11,872 bases of DNA from Acidobacteriota bacterium (GCA_013695405.1 JACDAO010000036.1:1-11872), one strand, 5' to 3'; positions 1 to 7,686 are shown, numbered from the stretch's first letter. Translations and numbers: made by a program. The notes: a model not told the origin generated them from the letters alone.

Positions 1-1427
1 GTCCCGAGCGCCGTCGAGGGATGCCCCTGGCCATGGTCGGCGACCTGGCCGGCGGCATGCCCATCGTCGTGCGTGCCATGACCGGCAGCGGCGAAGCGCT
101 CGGGGCCATGGAAAGTCATGAAGATCAGCCGGAACATGTAGCACGCGGTCAGCAGGCCGGTGAAGGCACCCACCGCCCACAGCGTCGTGTGCCCCGAGTA
201 GAAGGTCTGGAAGAGGATTTCGTCCTTGCTGAAGAAGCCGGCCAGCCCGGGGACACCGGCGATCGCGGCCGCGCCAATCACGAAGGTCCAGTACGTGATC
301 GGCGTGTACTTGCGCAGGCCGCCCATCCGGCGCATGTCCTGCTCTCCGGCCATCGCGTGGATGACCGAGCCGGCGCCGAGGAACATCAGCGCCTTGAAGA
401 ACGCGTGCGTGTAGAGATGGAAGACGCCGGCCGAGAACGCGCCGACACCCATCGCGAGGAACATGTAGCCGAGCTGCGACACGGTCGAGTACGCCAGCAC
501 ACGCTTGATGTCGTTCTGGACCAGGCCGATGGTGCCAGCCAACAACGCGGTGGCCGCGCCGATCACCGCGACGATCTGCATGGTCGCCGGGGCGTGCGCG
601 AACAACTCGGCGTTGCGGCCGATCATGTAGACGCCAGCGGTGACCATGGTCGCGGCGTGAATCAGCGCCGAGACCGGGGTCGGGCCTTCCATCGCGTCGG
701 GCAGCCAGATATGGAGCGGGATCTGCGCCGACTTGCCGGTGGCGCCGATGAAGAACAGCAGCGTCGTGCCCGAGAGGATGCCCCAGGTCACCTCGACCGG
801 CATTGCGCTGACCTGCTCGGCGATCGCCTTGAAGTCGAGCGTGCCGAAGGTGACGAACGCGCCGAACATCCCGAGGATGAACGCGAAGTCGCCGATCCGG
901 TTGACGATGAAGGCTTTCTTGCCGGCGTCGCTGGCCGACTTCTTGGTGAACCAGAATCCGATCAGCAGGTACGAACAGAGCCCGACCCCCTCCCAACCGA
1001 CGAACATGATCGGGAAGCTGGCGCCGAGTACCAGCGTCAGCATGAAGGAGGCAAACAGGTTGAGGTAGGCGAAGTAGCGGGCGTACTCGCTGCCGCGCTC
1101 CTCGTGCATGTAGCTGGTCGAGTAGATGTGGATCAGCGAGCCGATGCCGGTGACCACCAGGATCATCAGCGTCGACAGCGGGTCGAGCCGGAGCGTGAAC
1201 GGCACCGTCAGGTCGCCCGAGGTGAACCAGGTGAAGACCGTCTGCTCGATGACGCGCTGGTCGGCCGGCGCGCCGAAGATCTGCGCCGCCGAGGCCACCG
1301 CCAGGCCAAAGGCCCCGAGCATGACCGCGCAGGCGACGCCGCCCGACACCGCCTTGCTCAGGCGCCGCCCGAGCGTCGCGTTGACCAGGAACCCGAGAAA
1401 CGGCAGCAGGATGATGAACAGGAGCAT
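1..1427 (-). CDS. nuoL: NADH-quinone oxidoreductase subunit L (NuoL), partial (C-terminus beyond left edge)
   Basis: This is the large antiporter-like, proton-pumping membrane subunit of complex I. The ATG at 1427-1425 opens a frame starting MLLFIILLPFLGF, which stays open to the window edge (475 codons seen; the family is usually 600 or more, so the C-terminal helices lie outside). Around residues 231-257 it reads GKSAQIPLHIWLPDAMEG then PTPVSALIH, the NuoL signature. Lys232 matches the functional lysine of E. coli NuoL (K229). Around residue 431 the typical TACYMFRLIFMTF segment is followed by a His/Gly-rich loop (about residues 440-475), a common variable loop of NuoL. I checked the frame at three places and saw no frameshift. 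It lies 14 nt after nuoK with only a weak AGGG-like ribosome site. nuoM and nuoN would be expected next, outside the window. The identification is firm. Confidence 0.96.
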   Translation of the reverse strand, partial: MLLFIILLPFLGFLVNATLGRRLSKAVSGGVACAVMLGAFGLAVASAAQIFGAPADQRVIEQTVFTWFTSGDLTVPFTLRLDPLSTLMILVVTGIGSLIHIYSTSYMHEERGSEYARYFAYLNLFASFMLTLVLGASFPIMFVGWEGVGLCSYLLIGFWFTKKSASDAGKKAFIVNRIGDFAFILGMFGAFVTFGTLDFKAIAEQVSAMPVEVTWGILSGTTLLFFIGATGKSAQIPLHIWLPDAMEGPTPVSALIHAATMVTAGVYMIGRNAELFAHAPATMQIVAVIGAATALLAGTIGLVQNDIKRVLAYSTVSQLGYMFLAMGVGAFSAGVFHLYTHAFFKALMFLGAGSVIHAMAGEQDMRRMGGLRKYTPITYWTFVIGAAAIAGVPGLAGFFSKDEILFQTFYSGHTTLWAVGAFTGLLTACYMFRLIFMTFHGPERFAAAGHGTHDDGHAAGQVADHGQGHPSTALG

Positions 1428-1441
1428 CGGAGTCGGGCGCC

Positions 1442-1744
1442 CTACCACTTGAGCGAGGTGAAGGCGTCGGGGGTCAGGGTCTCCCGATGCCGGAACAGGG
1501 CGATGATGATCGCCAGGCCGACCGCGGCCTCGGCCGCAGCCACGGTCATCACGAAGAAGGTGATGATCTGGCCTTCCACCGAGCCGTTGAACCGCCCGAC
1601 CGCGACGAACGTCAGGTTGACGGCGTTGAGCATGATCTCGACCGACAGCAGCAGCGTGATCAGGTTGCGGCGCAGGAAGATGCCGGCGGTCCCGATGCTG
1701 AACAGCAGGGCCGAGAGCAACAGATAGTGGTTGAGGGTGATCAT
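1442..1744 (-). CDS. nuoK: NADH-quinone oxidoreductase subunit K (NuoK)
   Basis: This is a small antiporter-like membrane subunit of complex I (homologue of mitochondrial ND4L), part of the proton path between NuoJ and NuoN. It has 100 residues, the usual length, and three predicted membrane helices. The two membrane glutamates known to matter in E. coli NuoK (Glu36 and Glu72) fall at exactly residues 36 (LLSVEIMLN) and 72 (VAAAEAAVG). The ATG at 1744 has a GGAG ribosome site 8 nt upstream. The gene sits 16 nt after nuoJ and 14 nt before nuoL, so it belongs to the same transcript. Length, helices and both glutamates leave little doubt. Confidence 0.98.
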   Translation of the reverse strand: MITLNHYLLLSALLFSIGTAGIFLRRNLITLLLSVEIMLNAVNLTFVAVGRFNGSVEGQIITFFVMTVAAAEAAVGLAIIIALFRHRETLTPDAFTSLKW

Positions 1745-1760
1745 CGGCGGCGCTCCGGCG

Positions 1761-2276
1761 TCAGACGGTCTTCTTGGCCAGCACGATCGCGCCGACCATC
1801 GCCACCAGGATCAGGATCGAGGTGACCTCGAAGGCGAACGCATGGTCCCGGAACAGCACCAGGCCGATCTCGCGGACTGACTCGACCCGCGCCGCGGCCT
1901 GCGGATCCTCGACGAATGGCGTCGGCGCCAGCCGGCTCAGCGCCCAGACCAGCATCCCGGCCATCGACAACGACAGCAGCCCACCGACCACCTTGAGGTT
2001 GCGGGGGATCGGCACCTGCCCACCGGGCGCGAGGTCCTCGCGCGGCGCGTTGAGCAGCATCACGACGAACAGGAACAGCACCATGATCGCGCCGGTGTAG
2101 ACGATGATCTGGGTGACCGCGACGAACGGCGAATCGAGTCCGACGTACAGGCCAGCCAGCGAGATGAACGAGCCGATCAGCAGCATCACGCTGTGCATCG
2201 GGTTGCGCTGGCCAACCACCCCGAGCGAACAGATCACCGAGATGGCGGCAAAGAGATAGAAGAGCGCGGCGTCCAC
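1761..2276 (-). CDS. nuoJ: NADH-quinone oxidoreductase subunit J (NuoJ)
   Basis: This is the membrane subunit J of complex I (homologue of ND6), next to NuoH, NuoK and NuoA at the junction of the quinone module and the proton-pumping arm. It has 171 residues with five hydrophobic segments. The conserved third-helix motif VTQIIVYTGAIMVLFLFVVM lies at about residues 53-72 and carries the glycine-containing stretch that forms the pi-bulge in other complexes. I chose the GTG at 2276-2274 because it gives the normal N-terminus (VDAALFYLFAAISV). The frame is open far upstream, but that part only shadows nuoH. A GGGG-type ribosome site lies inside the nuoH end. The gap to the nuoH stop is 5 nt, which leaves no room for nuoI, normally found between H and J. 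Confidence 0.96.
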   Translation of the reverse strand: MDAALFYLFAAISVICSLGVVGQRNPMHSVMLLIGSFISLAGLYVGLDSPFVAVTQIIVYTGAIMVLFLFVVMLLNAPREDLAPGGQVPIPRNLKVVGGLLSLSMAGMLVWALSRLAPTPFVEDPQAAARVESVREIGLVLFRDHAFAFEVTSILILVAMVGAIVLAKKTV

Positions 2277-2281
2277 GATGG

Positions 2282-3325
2282 TCAGCCCCAGTAGAGAACG
2301 CCGGCCGCCGTTGCCAGCACGTTGAGGATGGCCAGCGGCAGCAGACGCTTCCACCCGAAGTCCATCAGCTGATCGTAGCGGTAGCGCGGCAGCGTCCACC
2401 GCATCCAGATGTAGATGAACAGCAGCACCGCCAGCTTGAGCAGGAACCACAGCAGACCGAAGCTGTCCGGCAGGAACGGCATGTAGAAGCCGCCGAGAAA
2501 CAAGCTGATGGCCACCGCCGAGACGGTCACCATGTTGACGTACTCGGCCAGGAAGAACAGCGCGAAGCTCATCGAGCTGTACTCGGTGTGATAGCCCGCG
2601 ACCAGTTCCTGCTCGGCCTCCGGGAAGTCGAACGGCGCGCGGTTGGTCTCGGCAATGCCGGCAACGAAGTAGATGAAGAAGCCGACCGGGGTCAGGAAGA
2701 CGTTCCACTTCGGAATCGGGATGGCCCCGAACACCCACCACACGCCCGCCTGCTGATCGACCAGTTCGCGCAGCGACAGGGTGTTGGCGATCACCAGCAC
2801 CGAGGCCAGTGCCATCCCGTAGGACAGCTCATAGCTGATCATCTGGGCCGAGCTGCGCAGGCCGCCCAGCAGCGCGTACTTGCTGTTGGATGCCCAGCCG
2901 GCGAGCACGATGCCGTAGATGCCCATCGAGGTGATCGCGAAGATCACCAGCAGCGCGACGTTGACGTCGGCCACCTGGAGCGGCACCGGTCGATCGAGCA
3001 GCCCGAACAACGTCGTCGGGGGCCCGAATGGAATCACCGCGAACGCGGCGAACGCGGTGGTCGCCGACAGGATCGGCGCCAGGTAGAAGAGCCAGGCGTC
3101 GGCCGCCTTGGGCCGCAGCTCCTCCTTGAAAATCAGCTTGACGATGTCGGCCAGCGGCTGCAGCAACCCGAGCGGCCCGACCCGGTTCGGGCCGACCCGG
3201 TCCTGGGCCCAGCCGGCAATCTTGCGCTCGAAGTAGACGAGCACCGCGGCCGAGATCTGCAGCGTCAGGAAGACGACACCGATCAGGCTTATCTGGAAGA
3301 TGAGGACGGGATCAATGGTCGGCAC
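2282..3325 (-). CDS. nuoH: NADH-quinone oxidoreductase subunit H (NuoH)
   Basis: This is the membrane subunit H (homologue of ND1), which forms the quinone entry channel with NuoB and NuoD and carries the first charged residues of the proton-coupling path. It has 347 residues and about eight membrane helices. Two highly conserved cytoplasmic loops are intact: ERKIAGWAQDRVGPNRVGP (33-51), and the acidic loop beginning RAPFDFPEAEQELVAGYHTE (229-248). The C-terminus has the expected YRYDQLMDFGWK. The start is GTG at 3325, giving MPTIDPVLIFQ. No strong ribosome site is visible. It lies 18 nt after nuoF, where nuoG would normally stand. Confidence 0.97.
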   Translation of the reverse strand: MPTIDPVLIFQISLIGVVFLTLQISAAVLVYFERKIAGWAQDRVGPNRVGPLGLLQPLADIVKLIFKEELRPKAADAWLFYLAPILSATTAFAAFAVIPFGPPTTLFGLLDRPVPLQVADVNVALLVIFAITSMGIYGIVLAGWASNSKYALLGGLRSSAQMISYELSYGMALASVLVIANTLSLRELVDQQAGVWWVFGAIPIPKWNVFLTPVGFFIYFVAGIAETNRAPFDFPEAEQELVAGYHTEYSSMSFALFFLAEYVNMVTVSAVAISLFLGGFYMPFLPDSFGLLWFLLKLAVLLFIYIWMRWTLPRYRYDQLMDFGWKRLLPLAILNVLATAAGVLYWG

Positions 3326-3333
3326 GGGCGTGA

Positions 3334-3351
3334 GTCAGTGCGGTCAGTGCG
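3334..3351 (-). repeat. 9-bp perfect tandem duplication across the nuoF stop codon
   Basis: GTCAGTGCG occurs twice head to tail on the plus strand (3334-3342 and 3343-3351). On the coding strand it reads CGCACTGAC twice, and the first copy holds the nuoF stop (TGA at 3346-3344). It fills half of the short nuoF-nuoH junction, the place where nuoG is normally found. It could be a small slippage duplication or a rearrangement scar. Chance cannot be excluded. Confidence 0.6.
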
Positions 3352-4642
3352 CGGCGACCGGCTCGTCGGCACGGAAGTCGCTGTGGACGGGCGACTCGCC
3401 CGTGCGGATGTAGGTCTCGTACTCGGCCCGGAAGTGCTGGATTGTGCTCAGCACCGGAGCGATTTCGGCATCCCCGAACGGGCACAAGGTCTTGCCGCCG
3501 ATGTTGTCGCAGACGCTGAGCAGCAGGTCGATGTCGCGCCCTTCACCATCGCCACGCTCGATCTTGTCGAGGATGTTATACAGCCAATCGACGCCTTCGC
3601 GGCACGGCGTGCACTTGCCACAGGATTCGTGCTTGTAGAAATGAATCAGGTTCTTGGCCGCCCAGACCATGCTGGTGGTCTCGTCCATGACGATGATCGC
3701 CGCCGAGCCGAGCATCGAGCCGGCCGCGACCAGGCCGTCGAAGCTGCACTGCACGTCGAGCTGGTCGGGCAGCAGCACCGGGGTTGACGAGCCGCCCGGG
3801 ATGATGGCCTTGATGGCGCGGTCTTCGCGGATCCCGCCGGCATAGTCGTAGATCAACTGACGCAGGGTGACGTCCATCGCCGCTTCGTAGACGCCGGGCT
3901 TCTTGACGTGGCCGCTGACGCAGAACAGCTTCGGCCCGGAGTTCTTCTCGGGCCCGATTGCCGCGAACCACTCGGGGCCCTTCTCGATGATCACCGGCAC
4001 GTTGCAGATCGTCTCGACGTTGTTGACCACGGTCGGACAACCGTAGAGGCCGACCACCGCCGGGAACGGCGGCTTGAGCCGGGGCTGGGCGCGCTTGCCT
4101 TCCAGCGACTCGATCAGCGCGGTTTCCTCGCCGGCTTCGTAGGCGCCGGCGCCGCGATGGACCCAGATGTCGCAGTCGACGCCGCTGCCAAGGATGTTGC
4201 GGCCGACGTAGCCGGCCGCCCGCGCCTTGACCAGTTCGGCCTCGAGCTGTTCCTGCAGGTGGAAGAACTCGCCGCGGATGTAGATGTAGCAGGCGGTGGC
4301 GCCAATCGCCCGGCAGGCAATCACGCAGCCCTCGAACAGCAGGTGCGGATTGCGTTCGAGCAGGACATGGTCCTTGAACGTGCCCGGCTCGCTCTCGTCG
4401 GCGTTGATGCACAGGTACTTCGGCTTGGGGATGTCCTTGGGCACGAAGCTCCACTTCAGCCCGGTCGGGAATCCCGCGCCGCCGCGGCCGCGCAGCCCGG
4501 AGCGCTTGACCGCGTCGGTGATCGCCTCCGGCGTCATGCCCAGGGCGGTGCGCAGGGGCTGGTAGCCGCCGTGGCGCACGTAGAAGTCGAGGGTGTAGGC
4601 CTCGGGCTCGTTGATATGGCGGGTCAGCACCGGTTCGAACAT
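3344..4642 (-). CDS. nuoF: NADH-quinone oxidoreductase subunit F (NuoF), NADH/FMN-binding
   Basis: This is the NADH-oxidising subunit of complex I. It binds NADH, FMN and the [4Fe-4S] cluster N3 and passes electrons on to NuoG. It has 432 residues, the usual length. The glycine-rich nucleotide/FMN motif GRGGAGFPTG is at 52-61 and AGAYEAGEETALIESLEGKR at 165-184. SGHVKKPGVYE (243-253) marks the SLBB domain. The N3 ligands are Cys341, Cys344 and Cys347 (ESCGKCTPCREG) with Cys387 (TLCPFGD). The ATG at 4642 follows the nuoE stop by 2 nt. An AAGGAG ribosome site lies 11 nt upstream, inside the nuoE end. The longer open frame upstream only shadows nuoE. Its normal electron acceptor, NuoG, is not encoded next to it. 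Confidence 0.98.
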   Translation of the reverse strand: MFEPVLTRHINEPEAYTLDFYVRHGGYQPLRTALGMTPEAITDAVKRSGLRGRGGAGFPTGLKWSFVPKDIPKPKYLCINADESEPGTFKDHVLLERNPHLLFEGCVIACRAIGATACYIYIRGEFFHLQEQLEAELVKARAAGYVGRNILGSGVDCDIWVHRGAGAYEAGEETALIESLEGKRAQPRLKPPFPAVVGLYGCPTVVNNVETICNVPVIIEKGPEWFAAIGPEKNSGPKLFCVSGHVKKPGVYEAAMDVTLRQLIYDYAGGIREDRAIKAIIPGGSSTPVLLPDQLDVQCSFDGLVAAGSMLGSAAIIVMDETTSMVWAAKNLIHFYKHESCGKCTPCREGVDWLYNILDKIERGDGEGRDIDLLLSVCDNIGGKTLCPFGDAEIAPVLSTIQHFRAEYETYIRTGESPVHSDFRADEPVAAH

Positions 4643-4644
4643 GG

Positions 4645-5250
4645 TCAGGTGCGCTCCTTCACGAGGTGGCAGGTGGACAGCGAGGCGAGCCCCCCCGTGC
4701 GCAGCCCGTCGACCAGGCCGGCGACATCCTCGGGACGCTGGCACTCGTGCCAGTGCTCGTTGTTGACCATCACCACCGGAGCACGGTCACAGGCCCCGAG
4801 ACACTCGAACTCCATCACGGTGAACATGCCGTCGGCGGTGGTCTGGTTGGGCGCGACCTGCAGGTGCCGGCACAAGGCCGCGGTGACCTGCTCGGCGCCG
4901 TTGAGTGCGCACGACAGCGTGCGGCAGACCTGCAGCACGTAGGTGCCGACCGGCCTGGTGAAGAACATGACGTAGTACGTGACGACGTCCTCGACGTCGG
5001 CGGCGGTGCAGCCAATCACCTCGGCGACGTGACGCATCGCGTTGCCGGTGATGTAGCCCTGCTGCGCCTGGACCAGGTACAGCGCCGCGAGGATCGCCGA
5101 CTTGCGGCGCTCCGGCGGATAGTGGGTGCACAGCTCCTCGAGCTGGGCGCGGTGCTCGGCGCTGAAGGCAAACGGCGGCCCCGGTTCAGCGGTGGCGCGC
5201 TCGCTCTTGTGCCAGCCCTCGCCATAGGGCATCTGCGGGTGGAAGCTCAT
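4645..5250 (-). CDS. nuoE: NADH-quinone oxidoreductase subunit E (NuoE), [2Fe-2S] protein
   Basis: This is the thioredoxin-fold subunit of the NADH module; it binds the [2Fe-2S] cluster N1a beside NuoF. It has 201 residues, slightly longer than the typical 160-180 because of about 28 extra N-terminal residues. The four cluster ligands are Cys109 and Cys114 (CRTLSC) and Cys150 and Cys154 (CLGAC). The helical N-terminal part (YPPERRKSAILAALYLVQ, 44-61) is typical. The ATG at 5250-5248 overlaps the nuoD stop as ATGA, which suggests translational coupling, and GGAG lies 10 nt upstream. A second in-frame ATG at residue 7 is a possible alternative start. The very long open frame running upstream to 6258 only shadows nuoD. 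Confidence 0.96.
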   Translation of the reverse strand: MSFHPQMPYGEGWHKSERATAEPGPPFAFSAEHRAQLEELCTHYPPERRKSAILAALYLVQAQQGYITGNAMRHVAEVIGCTAADVEDVVTYYVMFFTRPVGTYVLQVCRTLSCALNGAEQVTAALCRHLQVAPNQTTADGMFTVMEFECLGACDRAPVVMVNNEHWHECQRPEDVAGLVDGLRTGGLASLSTCHLVKERT

Positions 5251-6428
5251 CGATCCGAATCTCCCATCACGACGTCGGCCGAGCCGATCACCGCGATCAC
5301 GTCGGCGATCAGGCCGCCGGTGATCATCTTGGGCAGGGCCTGCAGCGCGAGGAAAGTCGGCGGGCGCGACTTGATGCGGACCGGCCGGTTGGTGCCGTCC
5401 GAGACCACGTAGAAGCCGTGCTCGCCGCGCGGTCCCTCGATCGGCACGTAGGCGTCGCCGGCCGGCACGGTGAAGCCCTGCGAGTAGATCAGGAAGTGCT
5501 GGATCAGCGCTTCCATCTCCGTGTAGACCTTGTCCTTGGGCGGCGGGACGATCCGCGGATCGTCGACGCCCCAGGCGCCGGTCGGGGTGATCCGGGCCAG
5601 CGCCTGGCGGGCAATCTTGGTGCTCTCGCGCAGCTCGGCGACCCGCACGGTGTAGCGCGCGTAGACGTCGCCATCCTGGGCCAGCGGCACCTCGAAGTCG
5701 TAGGACGGATAGGTCAGGTACGGGAAGGCGCGCCGGACGTCGTAGTTGATGCCCGAGGCGCGGGCAATCGGCCCGAGCAGGCCGTAGTCGAGGATGTCCT
5801 GGCGCGTCAGTACGCCGACGCCGCGGGTCCGTTTGTTCCAGATCGAGTTCTTGGTCAGCATCCCCTCGTACTCGTCGATCTTCGAGGGGAAGCGATCGAG
5901 GAACGCCGTGACCGCCTCGTGGAAGCCGACCGGCAGGTCCTCGCGCAGGCCGCCAATCCGCAGGTAACTCGGGAACAGCCGGAACCCGGCCAGCAGCTCG
6001 TTGATGTTGAGCAGCAGCTCCCGCTCGCGGAAGCAGTACATCATCATCGTGATCGCGCCCACTTCCATGCCGTGGGTGCCGAGCCAGACCAGGTGGCTCG
6101 AGATGCGCTGCAACTCGGCGAGCAGGACGCGGATCTCCTGGACCCGCGGCGGGACCTCGATGCCGAGCAACTTCTCCACCGCCATCACGTAGCCGAGGGC
6201 GTTGGACTGCGCGGCCAGGTAGTCCATCCGCTCGACCAGCGGCACCACCTGCTGCCACTTCTTCTGCTCGGCGGTCTTCTCGATGCCGGTGTGCAGGTAG
6301 CCGATGGTCGGCGTGGCCTGGACGATCTCCTCGCCATCGAGCTCGATCACGAGCCGCAGCACGCCGTGGGTAGCGGGATGCTGCGGTCCCATGTTGACCG
6401 TCATGGTTTCAGTGCGGATGTCAGCCAT
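5247..6428 (-). CDS. nuoD: NADH-quinone oxidoreductase subunit D (NuoD), quinone-site subunit
   Basis: This is the 49-kDa-type subunit, which with NuoB forms the quinone reduction site near cluster N2. It has 393 residues, the usual length for a separate NuoD not fused to NuoC. GPQHPATHG lies at 14-22. His21 and Tyr70 (ERMDYLAAQSN) are 49 residues apart, the same spacing as His38 and Tyr87, which bind the quinone head in Thermus Nqo4. SSHLVWLGTHGM and the C-terminal VIGSADVVMGDSDR are also as expected. The ATG at 6428 has no strong ribosome site and is preceded by a 77-nt repeat-like spacer after the SIS isomerase gene. It couples to nuoE through a 4-nt overlap. It is the first nuo gene after the insertion. 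Confidence 0.98.
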   Translation of the reverse strand: MADIRTETMTVNMGPQHPATHGVLRLVIELDGEEIVQATPTIGYLHTGIEKTAEQKKWQQVVPLVERMDYLAAQSNALGYVMAVEKLLGIEVPPRVQEIRVLLAELQRISSHLVWLGTHGMEVGAITMMMYCFRERELLLNINELLAGFRLFPSYLRIGGLREDLPVGFHEAVTAFLDRFPSKIDEYEGMLTKNSIWNKRTRGVGVLTRQDILDYGLLGPIARASGINYDVRRAFPYLTYPSYDFEVPLAQDGDVYARYTVRVAELRESTKIARQALARITPTGAWGVDDPRIVPPPKDKVYTEMEALIQHFLIYSQGFTVPAGDAYVPIEGPRGEHGFYVVSDGTNRPVRIKSRPPTFLALQALPKMITGGLIADVIAVIGSADVVMGDSDR

Positions 6429-6433
6429 GCACA

Positions 6434-6511
6434 GACTCGGGGACGAAAGGCTCGGGGGTCACGGACAGGACTCGGGTTCGTGGTTCGGGGTGACAGGCAG
6501 GTGACTCAGGG
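6434..6511. repeat. Degenerate GRYTCGGG repeats in the gmhA-nuoD spacer
   Basis: On the plus strand the spacer holds five variants of one 8-mer: GACTCGGG (6434), GGCTCGGG (6449), GACTCGGG (6469), GGTTCGGG (6482) and GACTCAGG (6503). The last overlaps the isomerase stop codon. The two exact copies are 35 nt apart (five times seven), and GTTCGTG/GTTCGGG sit at a 7-nt step, which suggests a decayed heptanucleotide tandem repeat. No promoter or terminator is evident in it. Confidence 0.5.
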
Positions 6512-7102
6512 CAGCTCGCCGACCAGCGCGCGTTCGATCTCGTCGCACAGCACATGCAGCACCGTCAGGTGCACTTCCTGCACCCGCGCGGTGACCCCGT
6601 CGGGCACGGCCAGGATGACGTCCGACGACCCGCCCAGCGTGCCGGCGCTGGCACCGGTGAGGGCGATCACCGTCAATCCGCGGGCCCGTGCGGTGCGTGC
6701 GGCCTCGACCACGTTCGGCGACTCGCCGCTGGTGGAAATTGCCACCAGCACGTCGCCCCGGCGCCCGAGAGCCTCGACCTGGCGCGCGAAGATCCGGTCG
6801 AAGCCGTAGTCGTTGCCGATGGCCGTCAGAGCACTGGTGTCCACGCTCAGTGCCAGCGCCGCGAGCGCCGCGCGCTCGCGGCGAAACCGGCCGGTGAGCT
6901 CCGCGGCAAAGTGCTGACTCTCTGCCGCACTGCCGCCGTTACCGCACACCAGCACCTTGCCACCGTCGGCCAGCACCCGCTGCAGCACCTGGCCGGCGGT
7001 CAACAGGCCCTCGGTCAACGACGCACCAGCCGTCAGGTGCGCCTCGGCCGCCGCGGCGAAGGCCTGGCGGAACCGATCCTGCGCGGCCGTGTCGCTGGTC
7101 AC
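6506..7102 (-). CDS. gmhA: GmhA-type sugar-phosphate isomerase (SIS domain; sedoheptulose 7-phosphate isomerase-like)
   Basis: This is a 198-residue cytoplasmic SIS-domain protein. GmhA converts sedoheptulose 7-phosphate to D-glycero-heptose 7-phosphate, the first step to the ADP- or GDP-heptose used in surface glycans. [17 protein letters not shown] lies at 53-69 and the phosphate loop STSGESPNV at 123-131. His64, Glu68, Gln175 and His183 ([10 protein letters not shown]) match the four metal/catalytic residues His61, Glu65, Gln172 and His180 of E. coli GmhA. This argues for an active isomerase rather than a DiaA-like replication protein, which keeps the fold but lacks the activity. The GTG at 7102-7100 overlaps the nuoC stop as GTGA, so it is probably co-translated with nuoC. 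Its position inside a nuo operon is unusual. Sugar specificity is inferred from the residues only. Confidence 0.88.
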   Translation of the reverse strand: MTSDTAAQDRFRQAFAAAAEAHLTAGASLTEGLLTAGQVLQRVLADGGKVLVCGNGGSAAESQHFAAELTGRFRRERAALAALALSVDTSALTAIGNDYGFDRIFARQVEALGRRGDVLVAISTSGESPNVVEAARTARARGLTVIALTGASAGTLGGSSDVILAVPDGVTARVQEVHLTVLHVLCDEIERALVGELP

Positions 7103-7686
7103 TGCACGCGCGGGTCGGCGCCGGAAATTCGCCGCTGCCGCTCGATGTTGCGCACGAAGTCCTCTTCGGTCACCTGCAGCGGCTGCGCCACGTCGACCGC
7201 CTTGTGGATCTGCACCGGGTAGTCCTTGCGGCCCGGGTGCCCTTCCCAGTCGTCGGGCATCAGCAGGCGATGCAGGTCCGGATGGCCCTCGAAGACCACG
7301 CCGAACATGTCGTAGACCTCGCGCTCGTACCAGTTGGCGTTGCGATAGACCCGGCAGATGGTCGGCATCCGCACCTGGTCGCCGGCCACCCGCGCCTTGA
7401 CCCGCAGCCGCGCCGCGGGCGGCGCGCCGTCGCCAAGCGCCGCCGGTCCGAGCGAGACGAAGTGGTAGACGATCTCGAAGCGCGGCTCCCGCGGCCAGAA
7501 GTCGGCGGCGGTCAGCTCGGCCAGCACCTGGTACTGCAGTTGGGGATGCTCGCGCAGTTGCCGCGCGACCAGCTCGATCGCCTCGGCCGGCACGACGATC
7601 GCCGGCTGATCAACCGAGGGCACGAGCTCGATCGTCAGATCTGGCAGGGCCTGCCGCAACGTCTCGAGGGCGGTCACCGACTCCAT
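7099..7686 (-). CDS. nuoC: NADH-quinone oxidoreductase subunit C (NuoC)
   Basis: This is the 30-kDa-type peripheral subunit that helps hold the quinone module (NuoB, NuoD, NuoI) together. It has 195 residues. The family signature lies at 121-157, from [18 protein letters not shown] to [13 protein letters not shown]. The Gly before RKDYP replaces the more usual Leu, a minor variation. The ATG at 7686 lies 7 nt after the nuoB stop, and a GGGGC stretch at the nuoB end may serve as ribosome site. The frame continues upstream to 7731, but those residues shadow nuoB. Its stop overlaps the start of the SIS isomerase gene rather than being followed directly by nuoD. Confidence 0.97.
   Translation of the reverse strand: MESVTALETLRQALPDLTIELVPSVDQPAIVVPAEAIELVARQLREHPQLQYQVLAELTAADFWPREPRFEIVYHFVSLGPAALGDGAPPAARLRVKARVAGDQVRMPTICRVYRNANWYEREVYDMFGVVFEGHPDLHRLLMPDDWEGHPGRKDYPVQIHKAVDVAQPLQVTEEDFVRNIERQRRISGADPRVQ

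Noticed and set aside
21..1727. 568-codon open frame on the plus strand opposite nuoL and nuoK
   Set aside because: It is antisense to clearly conserved genes. The product is a low-complexity Arg/Asp/Glu/His-rich string, as expected from GC-rich antisense reading.
2277..2741. N-terminal extension of nuoJ, considered as a possible nuoI remnant
   Set aside because: It is an alternative frame inside nuoH and has no CxxCxxCxxxCP ferredoxin motif, so it is not a NuoI trace.
2588..3787. Long plus-strand open frame opposite nuoH and nuoF
   Set aside because: It is an antisense shadow with biased composition and no recognisable motif, and it crosses two real genes.
5251..6258. Long N-terminal extension of nuoE
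   Set aside because: The added residues are an alternative frame of nuoD, low in complexity. NuoE homologues start near the ATG at 5250, which overlaps the nuoD stop.
5418..6809. 463-codon plus-strand open frame opposite nuoD and gmhA
   Set aside because: It is a composition-driven antisense frame covering two unrelated conserved genes and a spacer.
6506..7102. Isomerase gene considered as diaA (DnaA-binding SIS protein)
   Set aside because: The four metal/catalytic residues of GmhA are all present, and the context is not a replication or ribosome-maturation locus. GmhA-type fits better.
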